NCBI RefSeq assembly: GCF_000193735.1 | Contig: NZ_AEPF01000051.1 | Coordinates: forward strand, 1 to 64,000 | DNA length: 64,000 nucleotides | Direction: 5' to 3' | Source: Neisseria sicca 4320 | GTDB lineage: Bacteria; Pseudomonadota; Gammaproteobacteria; Burkholderiales; Neisseriaceae | Shown here: piece after piece, positions 24,512 to 33,666 of the stretch | How positions within the stretch are numbered: position 1 is the stretch's first letter | How the letters are laid out: each line of letters starts with the position of its first letter | Notes under the pieces: model-generated | Seen by the model: only the letters and a program-made list of their open reading frames with translations | Databases searched by the model: none | Told to the model about the DNA's origin: nothing | Translations under genes and position numbers: made by a program

Positions 24512-25213
24512 ATGTCTGTACAAACAGTAGCGGTCATCGGCGCAATGGAACAGGAAATCGAGCTTTTGCGCGATGCAATGGATAACGTCAAAAGCGTGTC
24601 TTTCGGTAAGTTTACCGCCTATGAAGGCGAGATGGCGGGCAAACGCATGGTGTTGGTATTGAGCGGAATCGGCAAGGTCAACGCAGCGGTTTCAACAGCT
24701 TGGGTTATCCATCAATTCGCGCCGGACTGCGTCATCAATACCGGCAGCGCGGGCGGTGTAGGCAAAGGTATGAAAGTCGGCGACGTAGTGGTCGGCACGG
24801 AAATCGCGCACCATGATGTCGATGTAACAGCGTTCGGCTATGTTTGGGGACAAGTACCGCAACTGCCCGCCGTATTCGTTTCAGACGACCTCTTAGTCGG
24901 CAAGGCAAAACAGGCGGCGGAAGTGTTTGAAGGCGCGGCGGTAGAGCAAGGCTTGATTGTCAGCGGCGACCGCTTTGTCCACAGCAGCGAAGGCGTAGCG
25001 GAAATCCGCAGCCATTTCCCCGAAGTCAAAGCGGTGGAAATGGAAGCGGCGGCGATTGCGCAGGCCTGCCACCAGTTGAACACGCCTTTTGTCGTGATCC
25101 GCGCCATGTCCGACTCGGCGGACGAAAAAGCGGACATCAGCTTTGAAGAGTTTTTGAAAACGGCGGCCGCAAGCTCGGCGAAAATGGTGGAAAAGATTGT
25201 CGCGTCGCTGTAA
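24512..25213 (+). CDS. mtnN: 5'-methylthioadenosine/S-adenosylhomocysteine nucleosidase
   Basis: The 233-aa enzyme hydrolyses MTA, SAH and 5'-deoxyadenosine, recycling adenine and feeding methionine salvage and autoinducer-2 chemistry. It begins with VAVIGAMEQEIELL, contains the ribose-binding SAGGVGKGMKVGDVVVG segment, AVEMEAAAIAQ with the purine/ribose-binding Glu, and ends with the catalytic Asp in RAMSDSADEKA. Length matches the family. A TATAAT box lies at 24476-24481 ahead of it, though no convincing -35 is paired with it. Confidence 0.95.
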   Translation: MSVQTVAVIGAMEQEIELLRDAMDNVKSVSFGKFTAYEGEMAGKRMVLVLSGIGKVNAAVSTAWVIHQFAPDCVINTGSAGGVGKGMKVGDVVVGTEIAHHDVDVTAFGYVWGQVPQLPAVFVSDDLLVGKAKQAAEVFEGAAVEQGLIVSGDRFVHSSEGVAEIRSHFPEVKAVEMEAAAIAQACHQLNTPFVVIRAMSDSADEKADISFEEFLKTAAASSAKMVEKIVASL

Positions 25214-25280
25214 AACACGTATAAAATCATGCGGAAACAGTAAATTTCCGCTAGAATGTCAGGCTATTTCACTTTACCTG

Positions 25281-25323
25281 AAGGTCGTCTGAACGGTCTA
25301 TTTGATTTTCAGACGACCTTTTC
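25281..25323. terminator. DUS inverted pair between mtnN and lepA
   Basis: AGGTCGTCTGAA at 25282-25293 faces its complement around 25308-25319. The hairpin lies inside a spurious upstream extension of the lepA reading frame, which rules out starts before 25355. Confidence 0.75.
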
Positions 25324-25354
25324 AGAATCACTGCTTATCTTTCAAAATAACAAT

Positions 25355-27148
25355 ATGAAAAATATCCGAAATTTCTCCATCATTGCCCACATCGACCACG
25401 GCAAATCAACGCTTGCCGACCGCTTCATCCAATACTGCGGCGGCCTGGATTTGCGCGAAATGAGTACGCAGGTGCTCGATTCCATGGACATCGAAAAAGA
25501 GCGCGGCATCACCATCAAAGCGCAAACCGCCGCGCTCAACTACAAAGCACGCGACGGGCAGGTGTATCAGCTCAACCTGATTGACACGCCGGGACACGTC
25601 GACTTCTCTTACGAAGTCTCCCGCTCGCTGTCCGCCTGTGAAGGCGCGCTTTTGGTCGTTGACGCGTCGCAAGGCGTGGAAGCGCAAACCGTGGCGAACT
25701 GCTATACCGCGATTGATTTGGGCGTGGAAGTCGTGCCTGTTTTGAACAAAATCGACCTGCCTGCCGCCGACCCCGACCGCGTGGAACAGGAAATCGAGGA
25801 CATTATCGGCATCGATGCCGTCGGCGCGGTGCAATGTTCCGCCAAAAGCGGCATCGGCGTGGAAGACGTTTTGGAAGAAATCGTTGCCAAAATCCCCGCA
25901 CCGACCGGCGATGAAAACGCACCGCTACAAGCCGTTATCGTCGATTCGTGGTTTGACAACTACGTTGGCGTGGTCATGCTGATTCGAGTGAAAAACGGCA
26001 CCATCAAGCTGAAAGACAAAGTGCGCTTTATGAGCACCAAAGCGGAAACGCAGGTTGAGCAGCTAGGCGTATTCACACCGAAATCGGTTCAAAAACAAGA
26101 ACTCAAAGCCGGAGAAGTGGGCTTTTTGATTACCGGCGTGAAAGAATTGGGACAGGCAAAAGTCGGCGATACGGTTACATTGGTTGCCAACCCCGCCTCA
26201 GAGCCGCTGCCCGGCTTCCAAGAAGTGCAAAGTCAAGTATTCGCGGGTCTCTACCCCGTAGAAAGCCACGATTACGAAGCCTTGCGCGACGCTTTGGAAA
26301 AATTGCAGCTTAACGACGCTTCGTTGAAATTCGAACCTGAAGTTTCTCAGGCATTAGGCTTCGGCTTCCGCTGCGGCTTCTTGGGTCTGCTGCACTTGGA
26401 AATCGTACAAGAACGCTTGGAGCGCGAGTTCGACATGGATTTGATTACTACCGCGCCGACGGTGGTTTACGAAGTCGTGTTGAAAAGCGGCGAGAAAATC
26501 GAAGTCGAAAACCCGTCCAAACTGCCCGACATCGGCAGCATCGAAACCATTCTCGAGCCGATTATTACCGCGACCATCCTCGTGCCGCAGGAATACGTCG
26601 GCAACGTCATGACTTTGTGTAACCAAAAGCGCGGCGTGCAAGTCAATATGCAATACATGGGCCGTCAAGTCATGCTGACTTACGATTTGCCCATGAACGA
26701 AGTCGTGATGGACTTTTTCGATAAACTCAAATCCACTTCGCGCGGCTATGCCTCGTTGGACTACCATTTTAAAGAGTTCCAACCGTCTGATTTGATTAAG
26801 CTCGACATCATGGTCAACGGCGAAAAAGTCGATGCCTTAAGCCTGATTGTGCACCGTCAAAGCGCGGTTCACCGAGGCCGCGAGCTGGCATCGAAAATGC
26901 GTGAACTGATTCCGCGCCAAATGTTCGACATCGCCGTCCAAGCCGCCATCGGCAGCCAGATTATCGCCCGCGAGAACGTCAAAGCCCTGCGTAAAAACGT
27001 CTTAGCGAAATGTTACGGCGGCGATATTACCCGTAAGAAAAAACTTCTCGAAAAACAAAAAGCAGGCAAACGCCGCATGAAACAAGTGGGCAACGTGGAA
27101 ATCCCGCAAAGCGCTTTCTTGGCGATTCTGCAAGTGAGCGACAAATAA
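25355..27148 (+). CDS. lepA: Elongation factor 4 (LepA)
   Basis: The 597-aa translational GTPase back-translocates or remodels stalled ribosomes. G1 is AHIDHGKSTLADR (about 10-22), G3 DTPGHVDFSYEV, G4 NKIDLPAADP. The C-terminal part has the LepA-specific QFDIAVQAAIG-like stretch (MFDIAVQAAIGSQIIAREN) and KAGKRRMKQVGNVEIPQSAF. The ATG at 25355 gives MKNIRNFSIIAHIDHG, the standard N-terminus. The stop overlaps the lepB start (TAATG), giving the widespread lepA-lepB operon. Confidence 0.97.
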   Translation: MKNIRNFSIIAHIDHGKSTLADRFIQYCGGLDLREMSTQVLDSMDIEKERGITIKAQTAALNYKARDGQVYQLNLIDTPGHVDFSYEVSRSLSACEGALLVVDASQGVEAQTVANCYTAIDLGVEVVPVLNKIDLPAADPDRVEQEIEDIIGIDAVGAVQCSAKSGIGVEDVLEEIVAKIPAPTGDENAPLQAVIVDSWFDNYVGVVMLIRVKNGTIKLKDKVRFMSTKAETQVEQLGVFTPKSVQKQELKAGEVGFLITGVKELGQAKVGDTVTLVANPASEPLPGFQEVQSQVFAGLYPVESHDYEALRDALEKLQLNDASLKFEPEVSQALGFGFRCGFLGLLHLEIVQERLEREFDMDLITTAPTVVYEVVLKSGEKIEVENPSKLPDIGSIETILEPIITATILVPQEYVGNVMTLCNQKRGVQVNMQYMGRQVMLTYDLPMNEVVMDFFDKLKSTSRGYASLDYHFKEFQPSDLIKLDIMVNGEKVDALSLIVHRQSAVHRGRELASKMRELIPRQMFDIAVQAAIGSQIIARENVKALRKNVLAKCYGGDITRKKKLLEKQKAGKRRMKQVGNVEIPQSAFLAILQVSDK

Positions 27149-28167
27149 TGAGCACAAATTTAATCTACGGCGCGATTGCCGCCATCGTTATCGGCATTTT
27201 CCTTTATTTCAAAAGCAGCAAAGAGCGCCAAGAAAACGGAGAATGGAGCTCCGGCCTGCAATGGGCGTATCTTTTGTGCATGATCGGCGTTTTCGGCATT
27301 CTGTCTTTTTACATGAGCTTTACCGCCGTATTGCTGATATTTGTCGTATTCACCGGCATCGTTTGGGTAATCCACAAAGGTCGTCTGAAAAAAGACCCGT
27401 CGCATCAGGACAAAGCCCACTTTACCGACTACATGAGCGGCTTTTTCCCGATCATCCTCGTCGTCTTCATCCTGCGAACCTTTATCGCCGAGCCTTTCCA
27501 AATCCCGTCCAGCTCCATGCGTCCCGGCTTGGTTAAAGGCGACTTCATCCTCGTGAACAAATTCGCCTACGGCATCAGAACCCCGATTATCAACAATGTG
27601 CTGTTTCCGACCGGACAAATCGAGCGCGGCGACGTCGTTGTGTTCAACTACCCCGTCCAGCCTGAAATGAACTACATCAAGCGCATCGTCGGACTGCCGG
27701 GCGATACCGTCGAATACCGCGACAAAGTCCTGACCGTCAACGGACAAGCCACCCCCGACCAACCGAACGGCACCTACTCCTACCCTGACGATACCGAGCC
27801 GTCCGCGATTCATAGCCCCGAACTTTTTCAGACGACCCTCAACGGAAAAAGCTTCAACATCCTGAAAGAACCCGGACAGCCCACCATATCGATCCCTGCA
27901 CTCGATAAATACCGTATGGAAATCATGCCTGAAAACGGTTATTCCGTAGAGCAAAGCGGTTTGGAACACTGTCAATACGCCGAAGACGGCAGCGGCTTTA
28001 CCTGCAAAGTGCCCGAAGGCCGTTACTTCGCCATGGGCGACAACCGCGACAACAGTGCCGACTCCCGCTACTGGGGCTTTGTAGACGACAAACTTATCGT
28101 CGGAAAAGCCTTCTTCGTGTGGATGAACTTCGGCGATTACAGCCGTATCGGCAGCAGTATCCACTAA
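27148..28167 (+). CDS. lepB: Signal peptidase I
   Basis: The 339-aa membrane peptidase removes signal peptides from exported proteins. Three hydrophobic segments (about 3-18, 30-75, 95-115) precede the periplasmic domain. The catalytic Ser is in PSSSMRPGL, the Lys in YIKRIVGLPGD, and the box E motif is GDNRDNSADSRYWGFV. Two DUS are embedded in the coding sequence and read as KGRLKK and FQTT, in tolerated loop positions. Confidence 0.96.
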   Translation: MSTNLIYGAIAAIVIGIFLYFKSSKERQENGEWSSGLQWAYLLCMIGVFGILSFYMSFTAVLLIFVVFTGIVWVIHKGRLKKDPSHQDKAHFTDYMSGFFPIILVVFILRTFIAEPFQIPSSSMRPGLVKGDFILVNKFAYGIRTPIINNVLFPTGQIERGDVVVFNYPVQPEMNYIKRIVGLPGDTVEYRDKVLTVNGQATPDQPNGTYSYPDDTEPSAIHSPELFQTTLNGKSFNILKEPGQPTISIPALDKYRMEIMPENGYSVEQSGLEHCQYAEDGSGFTCKVPEGRYFAMGDNRDNSADSRYWGFVDDKLIVGKAFFVWMNFGDYSRIGSSIH

Positions 28168-28190
28168 GTTGCCCGTTTCATTTCGTTAAA

Positions 28191-28233
28191 GACAAAGGTC
28201 GTCTGAAAGCTGATTTTCAGACGACCTTTGTCT
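28191..28233. terminator. DUS inverted-pair terminator after lepB
   Basis: An extended inverted repeat, GACAAAGGTCGTCTGAAA with its complement, surrounds both DUS and is followed by TTTT, the canonical neisserial terminator layout. The next 250 bp, to 28480, hold no recognised gene or repeat and presumably the promoter of the transporter gene. Confidence 0.85.
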
Positions 28234-28480
28234 TTTCGGCGGAATAAATTGAAAGCAGGTTCCCATCATTGCCAATTTATAGTTATCTATGCGGGAAGCG
28301 GCTTTATTTTGAAACCTGACCTGTATGGTTAAGTTTCTGAAGCGTACTGATTTTCCTCAGGAGAAGCCGGAAGGGAAATAAGATATTGCACCTACTTATT
28401 ATTCTTTCGGATTCGCGTTACCATGCACAATCCTTTTCATCACTTTAAATCCTCATGCCAATCCGTTGCGGAGTAAGTTC

Positions 28481-29365
28481 ATGAATATCCGTTCCGACTC
28501 TTATGCAGCACCATTCCTCATCTTCGGCTGCGTCTTATTCGGGCTGGGAAGCCTGATTGTCAGATTCGTCCCCGTAGGCCCGTATGCAGTTGCATTTTGG
28601 CGGCTGCTGATTGCGGCGGGCGTGTTTTGGCTGCTCTGCCGTTTTTTCGGGCAAAAGCTGCCTAAAAGCAGAAGGGCGGTCAAATATGCCATGTTGTCCG
28701 GCATATTTCTGGCGTTTGATTTGTCATTGTGGCATGAAAGCGTATATGCGGTTGGGCCCGGGATTTCCACATTGCTCAACAGCTTGCAGATATTTTTTCT
28801 GTCCGCCATCGGATTTTTCTTTTTTCAAGAACGCTTGAACAGCCTGCAAGTTGTGAGTCTGATATTGGCGGTTGGCGGGGTTTTCCTAATCGGCAGTCCC
28901 GAGTTCAACCACAATGCCCACGCCTTATGGGGCTTTGTCAGCGGAATTGCGTCGGGCGGGCTTTTGGCATTGTCTATGGTGTTCGTCCGCAAAACGCATG
29001 AAGTTGAAAGGGTGGCGCTTTTTCCATTGATGATGGTTTTGAGTTTCGGCGGCGCGTTGTCCCTGATTGTTCCTGCGCTGATTTTCGACAGCAACGCCCT
29101 ATACCCGACGCAATGGCGCGATATAGGCTTAGTCTTGATATACGGCGTAGTCATGCAATGTTTGGCATGGGGGATGATTGCCTATGCAATTCCGCTGCTG
29201 TCCCTGTCTTTAACCGGTTTGCTGCTGCTTTCCGAACCCGTTGCCGCTTTGCTGATTGATTATTTTTGGTTGGACAAGCCGATTAACACTTTGCAGTGGT
29301 TTGGTGTTGTTTTGACTTTGTCGGCGATTTATCTTGGTTCTTTAAAACCGAAAAACGCAAATTAA
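28481..29365 (+). CDS. EamA/DMT-family transporter
   Basis: The 294-aa protein has ten hydrophobic helices in two EamA repeats, as in drug/metabolite transporters (PFLIFGCVLFGLGSLIVRF; later GVVMQCLAWGMIAYAIPLLS and SEPVAALLIDYFWL). The second repeat ends with GVVLTLSAIYLGSLKPK. The ATG at 28481 follows GCGGAGTAAG and is preferred to a TTG at 28466. Substrate cannot be inferred from sequence; members export amino acids, nucleosides or other metabolites. Confidence 0.88.
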   Translation: MNIRSDSYAAPFLIFGCVLFGLGSLIVRFVPVGPYAVAFWRLLIAAGVFWLLCRFFGQKLPKSRRAVKYAMLSGIFLAFDLSLWHESVYAVGPGISTLLNSLQIFFLSAIGFFFFQERLNSLQVVSLILAVGGVFLIGSPEFNHNAHALWGFVSGIASGGLLALSMVFVRKTHEVERVALFPLMMVLSFGGALSLIVPALIFDSNALYPTQWRDIGLVLIYGVVMQCLAWGMIAYAIPLLSLSLTGLLLLSEPVAALLIDYFWLDKPINTLQWFGVVLTLSAIYLGSLKPKNAN

Positions 29366-29380
29366 GCCGTATTGGGGAAC

Positions 29381-29417
29381 AAAAGGTCGTCTGAAAACCG
29401 TTTTCAGACGACCTTTT
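29381..29417. terminator. DUS inverted-pair terminator
   Basis: AAAAGGTCGTCTGAAAAC and its complement form a long stem directly after the EamA transporter gene. Confidence 0.85.
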
Positions 29418-29688
29418 ATTTCAATATTATTAATAGGCGTAATGCCGAAAAAGATTTGCGTTTCTATATATAAACGGATGTCGGGACAATCGTGCCTTTA
29501 CTTCCATTTTCTTTAATAGCATAATGAATAAAAATTATTATCAAAATATGGATGGTAAAACAGAGTTGCGGATCTAGATAGGCTCTGGTGTGTCCATTCC
29601 TATGTCTGGCGCAGCTCAAACCCATCTTAGAGGGATTCTGTTAAACAGCCGGGCTGAAGTCCGCGCTACCTAACCAGGAGATTGGAAA
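29418..29688 (+). promoter_or_regulatory. Leader region of the ABC transporter operon
   Basis: The region changes from AT-rich (29420-29560, including a TATATATAA stretch) to a GC-rich segment from about 29565 with short self-complementary parts (ATAGG near 29577 with CCTAT near 29600). The gene itself has a strong ribosome site, AGGAGAT. A structured 5' untranslated region is possible; I could not match it to TPP, SAM, cobalamin or guanidine riboswitch consensus features. Confidence 0.35.
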
Positions 29689-30666
29689 ATGGAACTGAAA
29701 AGACGTGATTTCTTAAAAATGACCGCCGCGCTGGCAGCGGCAGGCGTTTCGCCTTCGCTGTTGGCGGCGGGGAAAGAGCAGTTTACCGTGTACGGCGCGC
29801 CGGCGATGCCCAGCGTAACCATTGCCGTAGCGGCGTTGCAGGGCAAGCTGGCGAAGCAGGCGGATGTGTCGCTCAAGGTTTGGCGATCGCCCGACCAGCT
29901 TCGCGCGGGCGTGGCGAGCGGGCAATTTAAAGTGATGATGAGTCCGAGCAATGTCGGCGTAAACCTGCGCAACCAAGGGCAGAAAGTCGGTATGGTGAAT
30001 ATTTTGACCAACGGCATCACGCAGTTGGTCTGCAAAGGCAGCGCGATTGCCTCGCCGCAGGATTTAGTCGGCAAAAAAATCCTGGTGCCGTTTAAAAACG
30101 ACATGCCCGACATCGTGCTGCAAGCCTTGTTGAAAAAACTGAAAATCGACGCGCATAAAGTCGGCATCACTTACACCGCCACGCCGCCCGAAGCGGTGGG
30201 GCTGTTTTTAAGCAAGGACTACCACGCCGCCATCCTGCCCGAACCGATGGCAAGCGCCAGCATGCTCAAAGGCAAAACCATGGGCGTAAACGTCGTGCGC
30301 GGCTTTGACTTAGTGAAAGCATGGGGGCAGGCGTTTGACACCAAGCCGCTGATTCCGATGGCAGGCATCATCGCTAACGAGGAATATTTCCACGCACACA
30401 AAGCGCAGTTCGACCTCTTCCATCAAGATTTGAAAAACGCCCTCAACTGGATACTCGCCAATCGCCAAAACGCGGCGAAAATCGGCAAAAACTACCTCCC
30501 CGCCCCCGAACCCGCCCTAGTCATGGGCTTGGACGGCGCACGGCTGACGGTAACCAAAGGCAGCGAAGTGAAGAACGAGATTTTGAAGTTTTACGAAATT
30601 CTGATGCAGTTCAACCCGAAACTCTTGGGCGGCAAGTTGCCGGATAACGGATTCTTCTTGGCTTAA
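29689..30666 (+). CDS. ABC transporter substrate-binding protein (NMT1/SsuA type)
   Basis: The 325-aa periplasmic protein starts with a twin-arginine-like signal, MELKRRDFLKMTAALAAAG, with RRDFLK, cleaved near LLAAG. The body has the two-lobe pattern of nitrate/sulfonate/taurine/thiamine-precursor binding proteins: GAPAMPSVTIAVAALQG, GVASGQFKVMMSPSNVGVN, AAILPEPMASAS. Its permease and ATPase lie downstream at 32177-33666, separated by repeats and an inserted AT-rich gene. Substrate is not determinable here. Confidence 0.85.
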   Translation: MELKRRDFLKMTAALAAAGVSPSLLAAGKEQFTVYGAPAMPSVTIAVAALQGKLAKQADVSLKVWRSPDQLRAGVASGQFKVMMSPSNVGVNLRNQGQKVGMVNILTNGITQLVCKGSAIASPQDLVGKKILVPFKNDMPDIVLQALLKKLKIDAHKVGITYTATPPEAVGLFLSKDYHAAILPEPMASASMLKGKTMGVNVVRGFDLVKAWGQAFDTKPLIPMAGIIANEEYFHAHKAQFDLFHQDLKNALNWILANRQNAAKIGKNYLPAPEPALVMGLDGARLTVTKGSEVKNEILKFYEILMQFNPKLLGGKLPDNGFFLA

Positions 30667-30676
30667 AGGGGGAAGA

Positions 30677-30736
30677 GGTCGTCTGAAAAGGGCAGGGTAG
30701 TTGTGAATACCTGATTTATCATTTTTCAGACGACCT
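30677..30736. repeat. Distant DUS inverted pair
   Basis: AGGTCGTCTGAA near 30678 and TTCAGACGACCT near 30726 flank 36 bp after the binding-protein gene. The loop is long, so termination is possible but weak. Confidence 0.6.
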
Positions 30737-30757
30737 GTCAGTACATTATCAGCAGCG

Positions 30758-30825
30758 TAGGTCGGATTCTTGAATCCGACGTTTCGGCTAAACGGGGCTG
30801 TCGGATACGAGTATCCAACCTACTT
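30758..30825. repeat. Neisserial GTCGGATTC intergenic repeat
   Basis: GTAGGTCGGATTCTTGAATC and the opposing TGTCGGATACGAGTATCCAA near 30800, ending CCTAC, form an imperfect large inverted repeat of the kind scattered through neisserial intergenic DNA. Confidence 0.6.
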
Positions 30826-30876
30826 TTTTCAGACGACCTATCAGATAATAGTTAGAACAGTACACAAAAAGCCGTT

Positions 30877-30971
30877 ATTCCCGCGCAGGCGGGAATCCAG
30901 TCCTCGATATTGCAGGAATGTTTTAAAATTGCAGCGACGTCAAACTTCTGGATTCCCGCCTGCGCGGGAAT
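30877..30971. repeat. dRS3-bounded repeat (NIME-like)
   Basis: Two copies of the dRS3 pattern ATTCCC-N8-GGGAAT occur at 30877-30896 and 30952-30971, bounding 55 bp of unique repeat sequence. This is the layout of neisserial intergenic mosaic elements. dRS3 sites are known integration targets for filamentous phage and hot spots for recombination, which may explain the foreign gene just downstream. Confidence 0.75.
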
Positions 30972-31084
30972 GACGGCGGGTGGTTAGCCATTTGGGCTTG
31001 ACGGAGAAGCCAGTATCTACATTTGCTATAAAAGAATGGGTATGTTTAGGGGTTGTTTGATTTAATAAATATTGGAGAACATAT

Positions 31085-32002
31085 ATGTCTAAATATGAAA
31101 TAAAAAGTAATTTATCTGAAAAACAAATTGAAGCAGATGTGGCAGCTTATTTTGGGTGGTGTTCTCAGGGTATGCCTTTTAGACTTTTAGATACTGATGA
31201 ATTAGAAACGGGTGCAGATAAAGAATATCACCCCAAATATGGTGGAGTAATCTACATGCAATTTAAGAAATCCGGAGGGTTAGAGCCCATTTCTAAAGTC
31301 CCATTATCTGGAAGAAAAAACATGAGTAAAAAAGAAGAAATAAGAAAATTCAGAGATGAAAATAAGTTAGATGATGACCCTACTTTATATTTTAAATTAA
31401 GAGATAAAGCAAAAACAGCAATTGATTTTCAACATAATATTTTAAAAAAACACCATAGCCCTCCTAATTCATATGCTATTTATGTTGCTCCATTGATTTT
31501 AGACAAAGGAGTATATTATCAATCGCTATTTGATAGTTGTTATGAATATGGCAGATACCTATTAGATCCATTTTACTGGCAATTAAAGTGTATTCCATTT
31601 TTAAGAAATCATGTATCAATAGTCCCACATGTGGATGTTTTTGACTCTAATCATTATTATGCATATTCTCAAGCAGGAACAGATATAAGTTGGCATTCCC
31701 CATCTATATTAGAGCATGAACCAAGAAGGTTATCTGATTTTATATACAATTTATTTGAAGATAAAAAGCGTGAAGAAGGTTATATAATTCAACAAATTGT
31801 TAATAATATAATTGAAATTGCTAAAAATTATCAAGTTGAATTACCTTTTAGGGATTTTCCTTTTAGAGATTTTCCTCTTAGGGATTTTCCTTTTAATGAA
31901 TATGAAGGAGAACCGATTTTACTTATTAAAAAATATGGCGAGTGGCTTAAATTTAATTACAATATAAAGCAATTTTTAATTGTTCGAAATCAAAACTATT
32001 AA
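31085..32002 (+). CDS. AT-rich unknown protein with RDFPF repeats
   Basis: The 305-aa product is soluble and unrecognised. Its AT content is far above the flanking genes and it splits an ABC operon, so it was probably acquired. The segment ETGADKEYHPKYGGVIYMQF followed by KKS places an Asp, then a Q-x-K motif on a strand, weakly recalling PD-(D/E)XK nuclease folds. Near residues 254-271 a 15-bp repeat encodes about three copies of RDFPF/L, a potential slippage site. Nuclease or defence function is a guess. Confidence 0.6.
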   Translation: MSKYEIKSNLSEKQIEADVAAYFGWCSQGMPFRLLDTDELETGADKEYHPKYGGVIYMQFKKSGGLEPISKVPLSGRKNMSKKEEIRKFRDENKLDDDPTLYFKLRDKAKTAIDFQHNILKKHHSPPNSYAIYVAPLILDKGVYYQSLFDSCYEYGRYLLDPFYWQLKCIPFLRNHVSIVPHVDVFDSNHYYAYSQAGTDISWHSPSILEHEPRRLSDFIYNLFEDKKREEGYIIQQIVNNIIEIAKNYQVELPFRDFPFRDFPLRDFPFNEYEGEPILLIKKYGEWLKFNYNIKQFLIVRNQNY

Positions 32003-32176
32003 CCACAGACATATATCAATAAAACACCGAAATCCCAAGCCAAAGGTCGTCTGAAAAACACTATTTGGGAAAACCAAGCCGTTTCGTTGGGTTACGGCGT
32101 TCCGTCTAACCCAATCAACCATTTTTTCAGACGACTTACCGTTCCCAAACCATCCCTATCAACCAACACCCAAAAC

Positions 32177-32974
32177 ATGATTAAAACCGACAAAATCCGC
32201 AAACCGCAGCCTGCGGTGTTTTACATCATCGACTACCTTTGGAGCGGCTTTGCCGGTCTGAGCGTGGCGATGGTGGTGGTGGCGTTGTGGGCGTGGGGCA
32301 GTGCCGTGTTTGGTGAGTTTATGCTGCCCGCGCCGGTGGAGGTGTTTCAAAAGTCGTTTGATTTATTGAAACATTTTCAGGAAAACGAAATCGGGATTTC
32401 GCTGTGGCGGTCGGTGGTGGGTATTTCTGTTGCGCTGGCGGCGGGATTGGCGGCGGGGCTGGTGGCGGGCAGTTTTAAGACGGCGATGGCGTTGCTCAAG
32501 CCTGTGATTACGATTTTGTTGGCGATGCCGCCGATTATTTGGGTGGTAATGGCTCTGTTTTGGTTCGGTTTCGGCAATCCGAGCGTGCTGTTTACCATTA
32601 TTGTGTTGGTTGCGCCGCTGACGTTTGCGAGTGCGGCGGTCGGAATGGCGAGCGTGAACAAACAGCATGAGGAATTGTTTGATGCTTATAAATTAGGCCG
32701 TCTGAAAAAAATCCGTTATCTGTATATCCCGCATCTGACGGGCTATGTGATTTTCAGCATCGGCGTGGCGGTGGCGATGGGGGTGAAGGTGGTGATTATG
32801 GCGGAACTCTTGGGCGCGAGCGAAGGCGTCGGCGCGCGGATTGCGGATGCAAGGGCGATGCTGGAAACTTCGACGGTGATGGCTTATGTGGTGTTGGTCA
32901 TCGTGTTTGTATCGCTGTTTGAATACCTGATTACCAAGCCTTTGGAAATTTTGTTTATGCCGTGGAGGAGATGA
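32177..32974 (+). CDS. ABC transporter permease (SsuC/TauC type)
   Basis: The 265-aa inner-membrane permease has about six helices and the EAA-type loop EELFDAYKLGRLKKIRYLYIPH that contacts the ATPase. MAELLGASEGVGARIADAR is typical of nitrate/sulfonate/taurine permeases. The ATG at 32177 is chosen because the upstream in-frame extension encodes a DUS. An AGGCCGTCTGAA is embedded in the EAA loop codons. The stop overlaps the start of the ATPase gene. Confidence 0.88.
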   Translation: MIKTDKIRKPQPAVFYIIDYLWSGFAGLSVAMVVVALWAWGSAVFGEFMLPAPVEVFQKSFDLLKHFQENEIGISLWRSVVGISVALAAGLAAGLVAGSFKTAMALLKPVITILLAMPPIIWVVMALFWFGFGNPSVLFTIIVLVAPLTFASAAVGMASVNKQHEELFDAYKLGRLKKIRYLYIPHLTGYVIFSIGVAVAMGVKVVIMAELLGASEGVGARIADARAMLETSTVMAYVVLVIVFVSLFEYLITKPLEILFMPWRR

Positions 32975-33666
32975 TGCTCTGTCTTGAAAACGTGCGTTTT
33001 GAAATTCTCCGCGACCCCATCGTGCGCGATTTCAGTTTGAACCTGCAACATGGCGAAGTGAAGGCTTTATTCGGGCCGAGCGGCTGCGGCAAGACGACGG
33101 TTTTGCGGCTGATTGCGGGCTTGGAAACGCCGAAATCGGGCTCGATACGCAATACTTTCCGCAAAACGGGTTTTCTGTTTCAGGAAAACCGCCTGCCGGG
33201 AAACTTGACCGCGATGCAGAATATCGCTATTTTTATGGACAAACCCGATGAAGGCGAAATCATCGCGCTGGCGGCGAAAGTCGGGCTGACTGCGGGCGAT
33301 TTGAACAAATATCCGACCGAATTGTCCGGCGGCATGGCGAAACGGGTAGCATTTTTGCGCCTGCTGCTGTGCGGCTGCGACCTTGCCCTGCTGGACGAGC
33401 CGTTTGTCGGTTTGGATCGCGATTTGCGCGATATTTTGGTTGCCATGCTGGTGGAAAAAATCGAGCGGCAGGGCATGGCGTGTATGCTGGTAACGCACGA
33501 CCGCTTCGAAGCCGCGCGCCTGAGCCATGAAATCATGCTGCTTTCCACTAAGGGCATGAACGTGCAAAATGTGATTACCCTGCCCACGCCGTTGTCCGAA
33601 CGCGATTCGGCTTTTGAAGAAGCCGTGGTAGCAAGTAAGTTTCAGGGGATTCATTATTATGAGTGA
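32974..33666 (+). CDS. ABC transporter ATP-binding protein
   Basis: The 230-aa ATPase has Walker A GPSGCGKTT, the signature motif LSGGMAKRVAF, Walker B LALLDEPFVGLD and a switch His in VTHDRFEA. It is of the SsuB/TauB type and completes the transporter with the adjacent permease and the binding protein at 29689. Start 32974 follows GGAGG at 5-nt spacing; ATG 32971 is possible. The last 20 or so codons are duplicated 300 bp downstream. Confidence 0.9.
   Translation: MLCLENVRFEILRDPIVRDFSLNLQHGEVKALFGPSGCGKTTVLRLIAGLETPKSGSIRNTFRKTGFLFQENRLPGNLTAMQNIAIFMDKPDEGEIIALAAKVGLTAGDLNKYPTELSGGMAKRVAFLRLLLCGCDLALLDEPFVGLDRDLRDILVAMLVEKIERQGMACMLVTHDRFEAARLSHEIMLLSTKGMNVQNVITLPTPLSERDSAFEEAVVASKFQGIHYYE

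Noticed and set aside
25256..25354. Longer LepA start
   Set aside because: The extra residues are translated DUS hairpin sequence and are absent from LepA proteins.
30877..30971. CRISPR-like repeat
   Set aside because: There are only two inverted palindromic copies with one spacer and no cas genes; it is a dRS3-bounded neisserial repeat.
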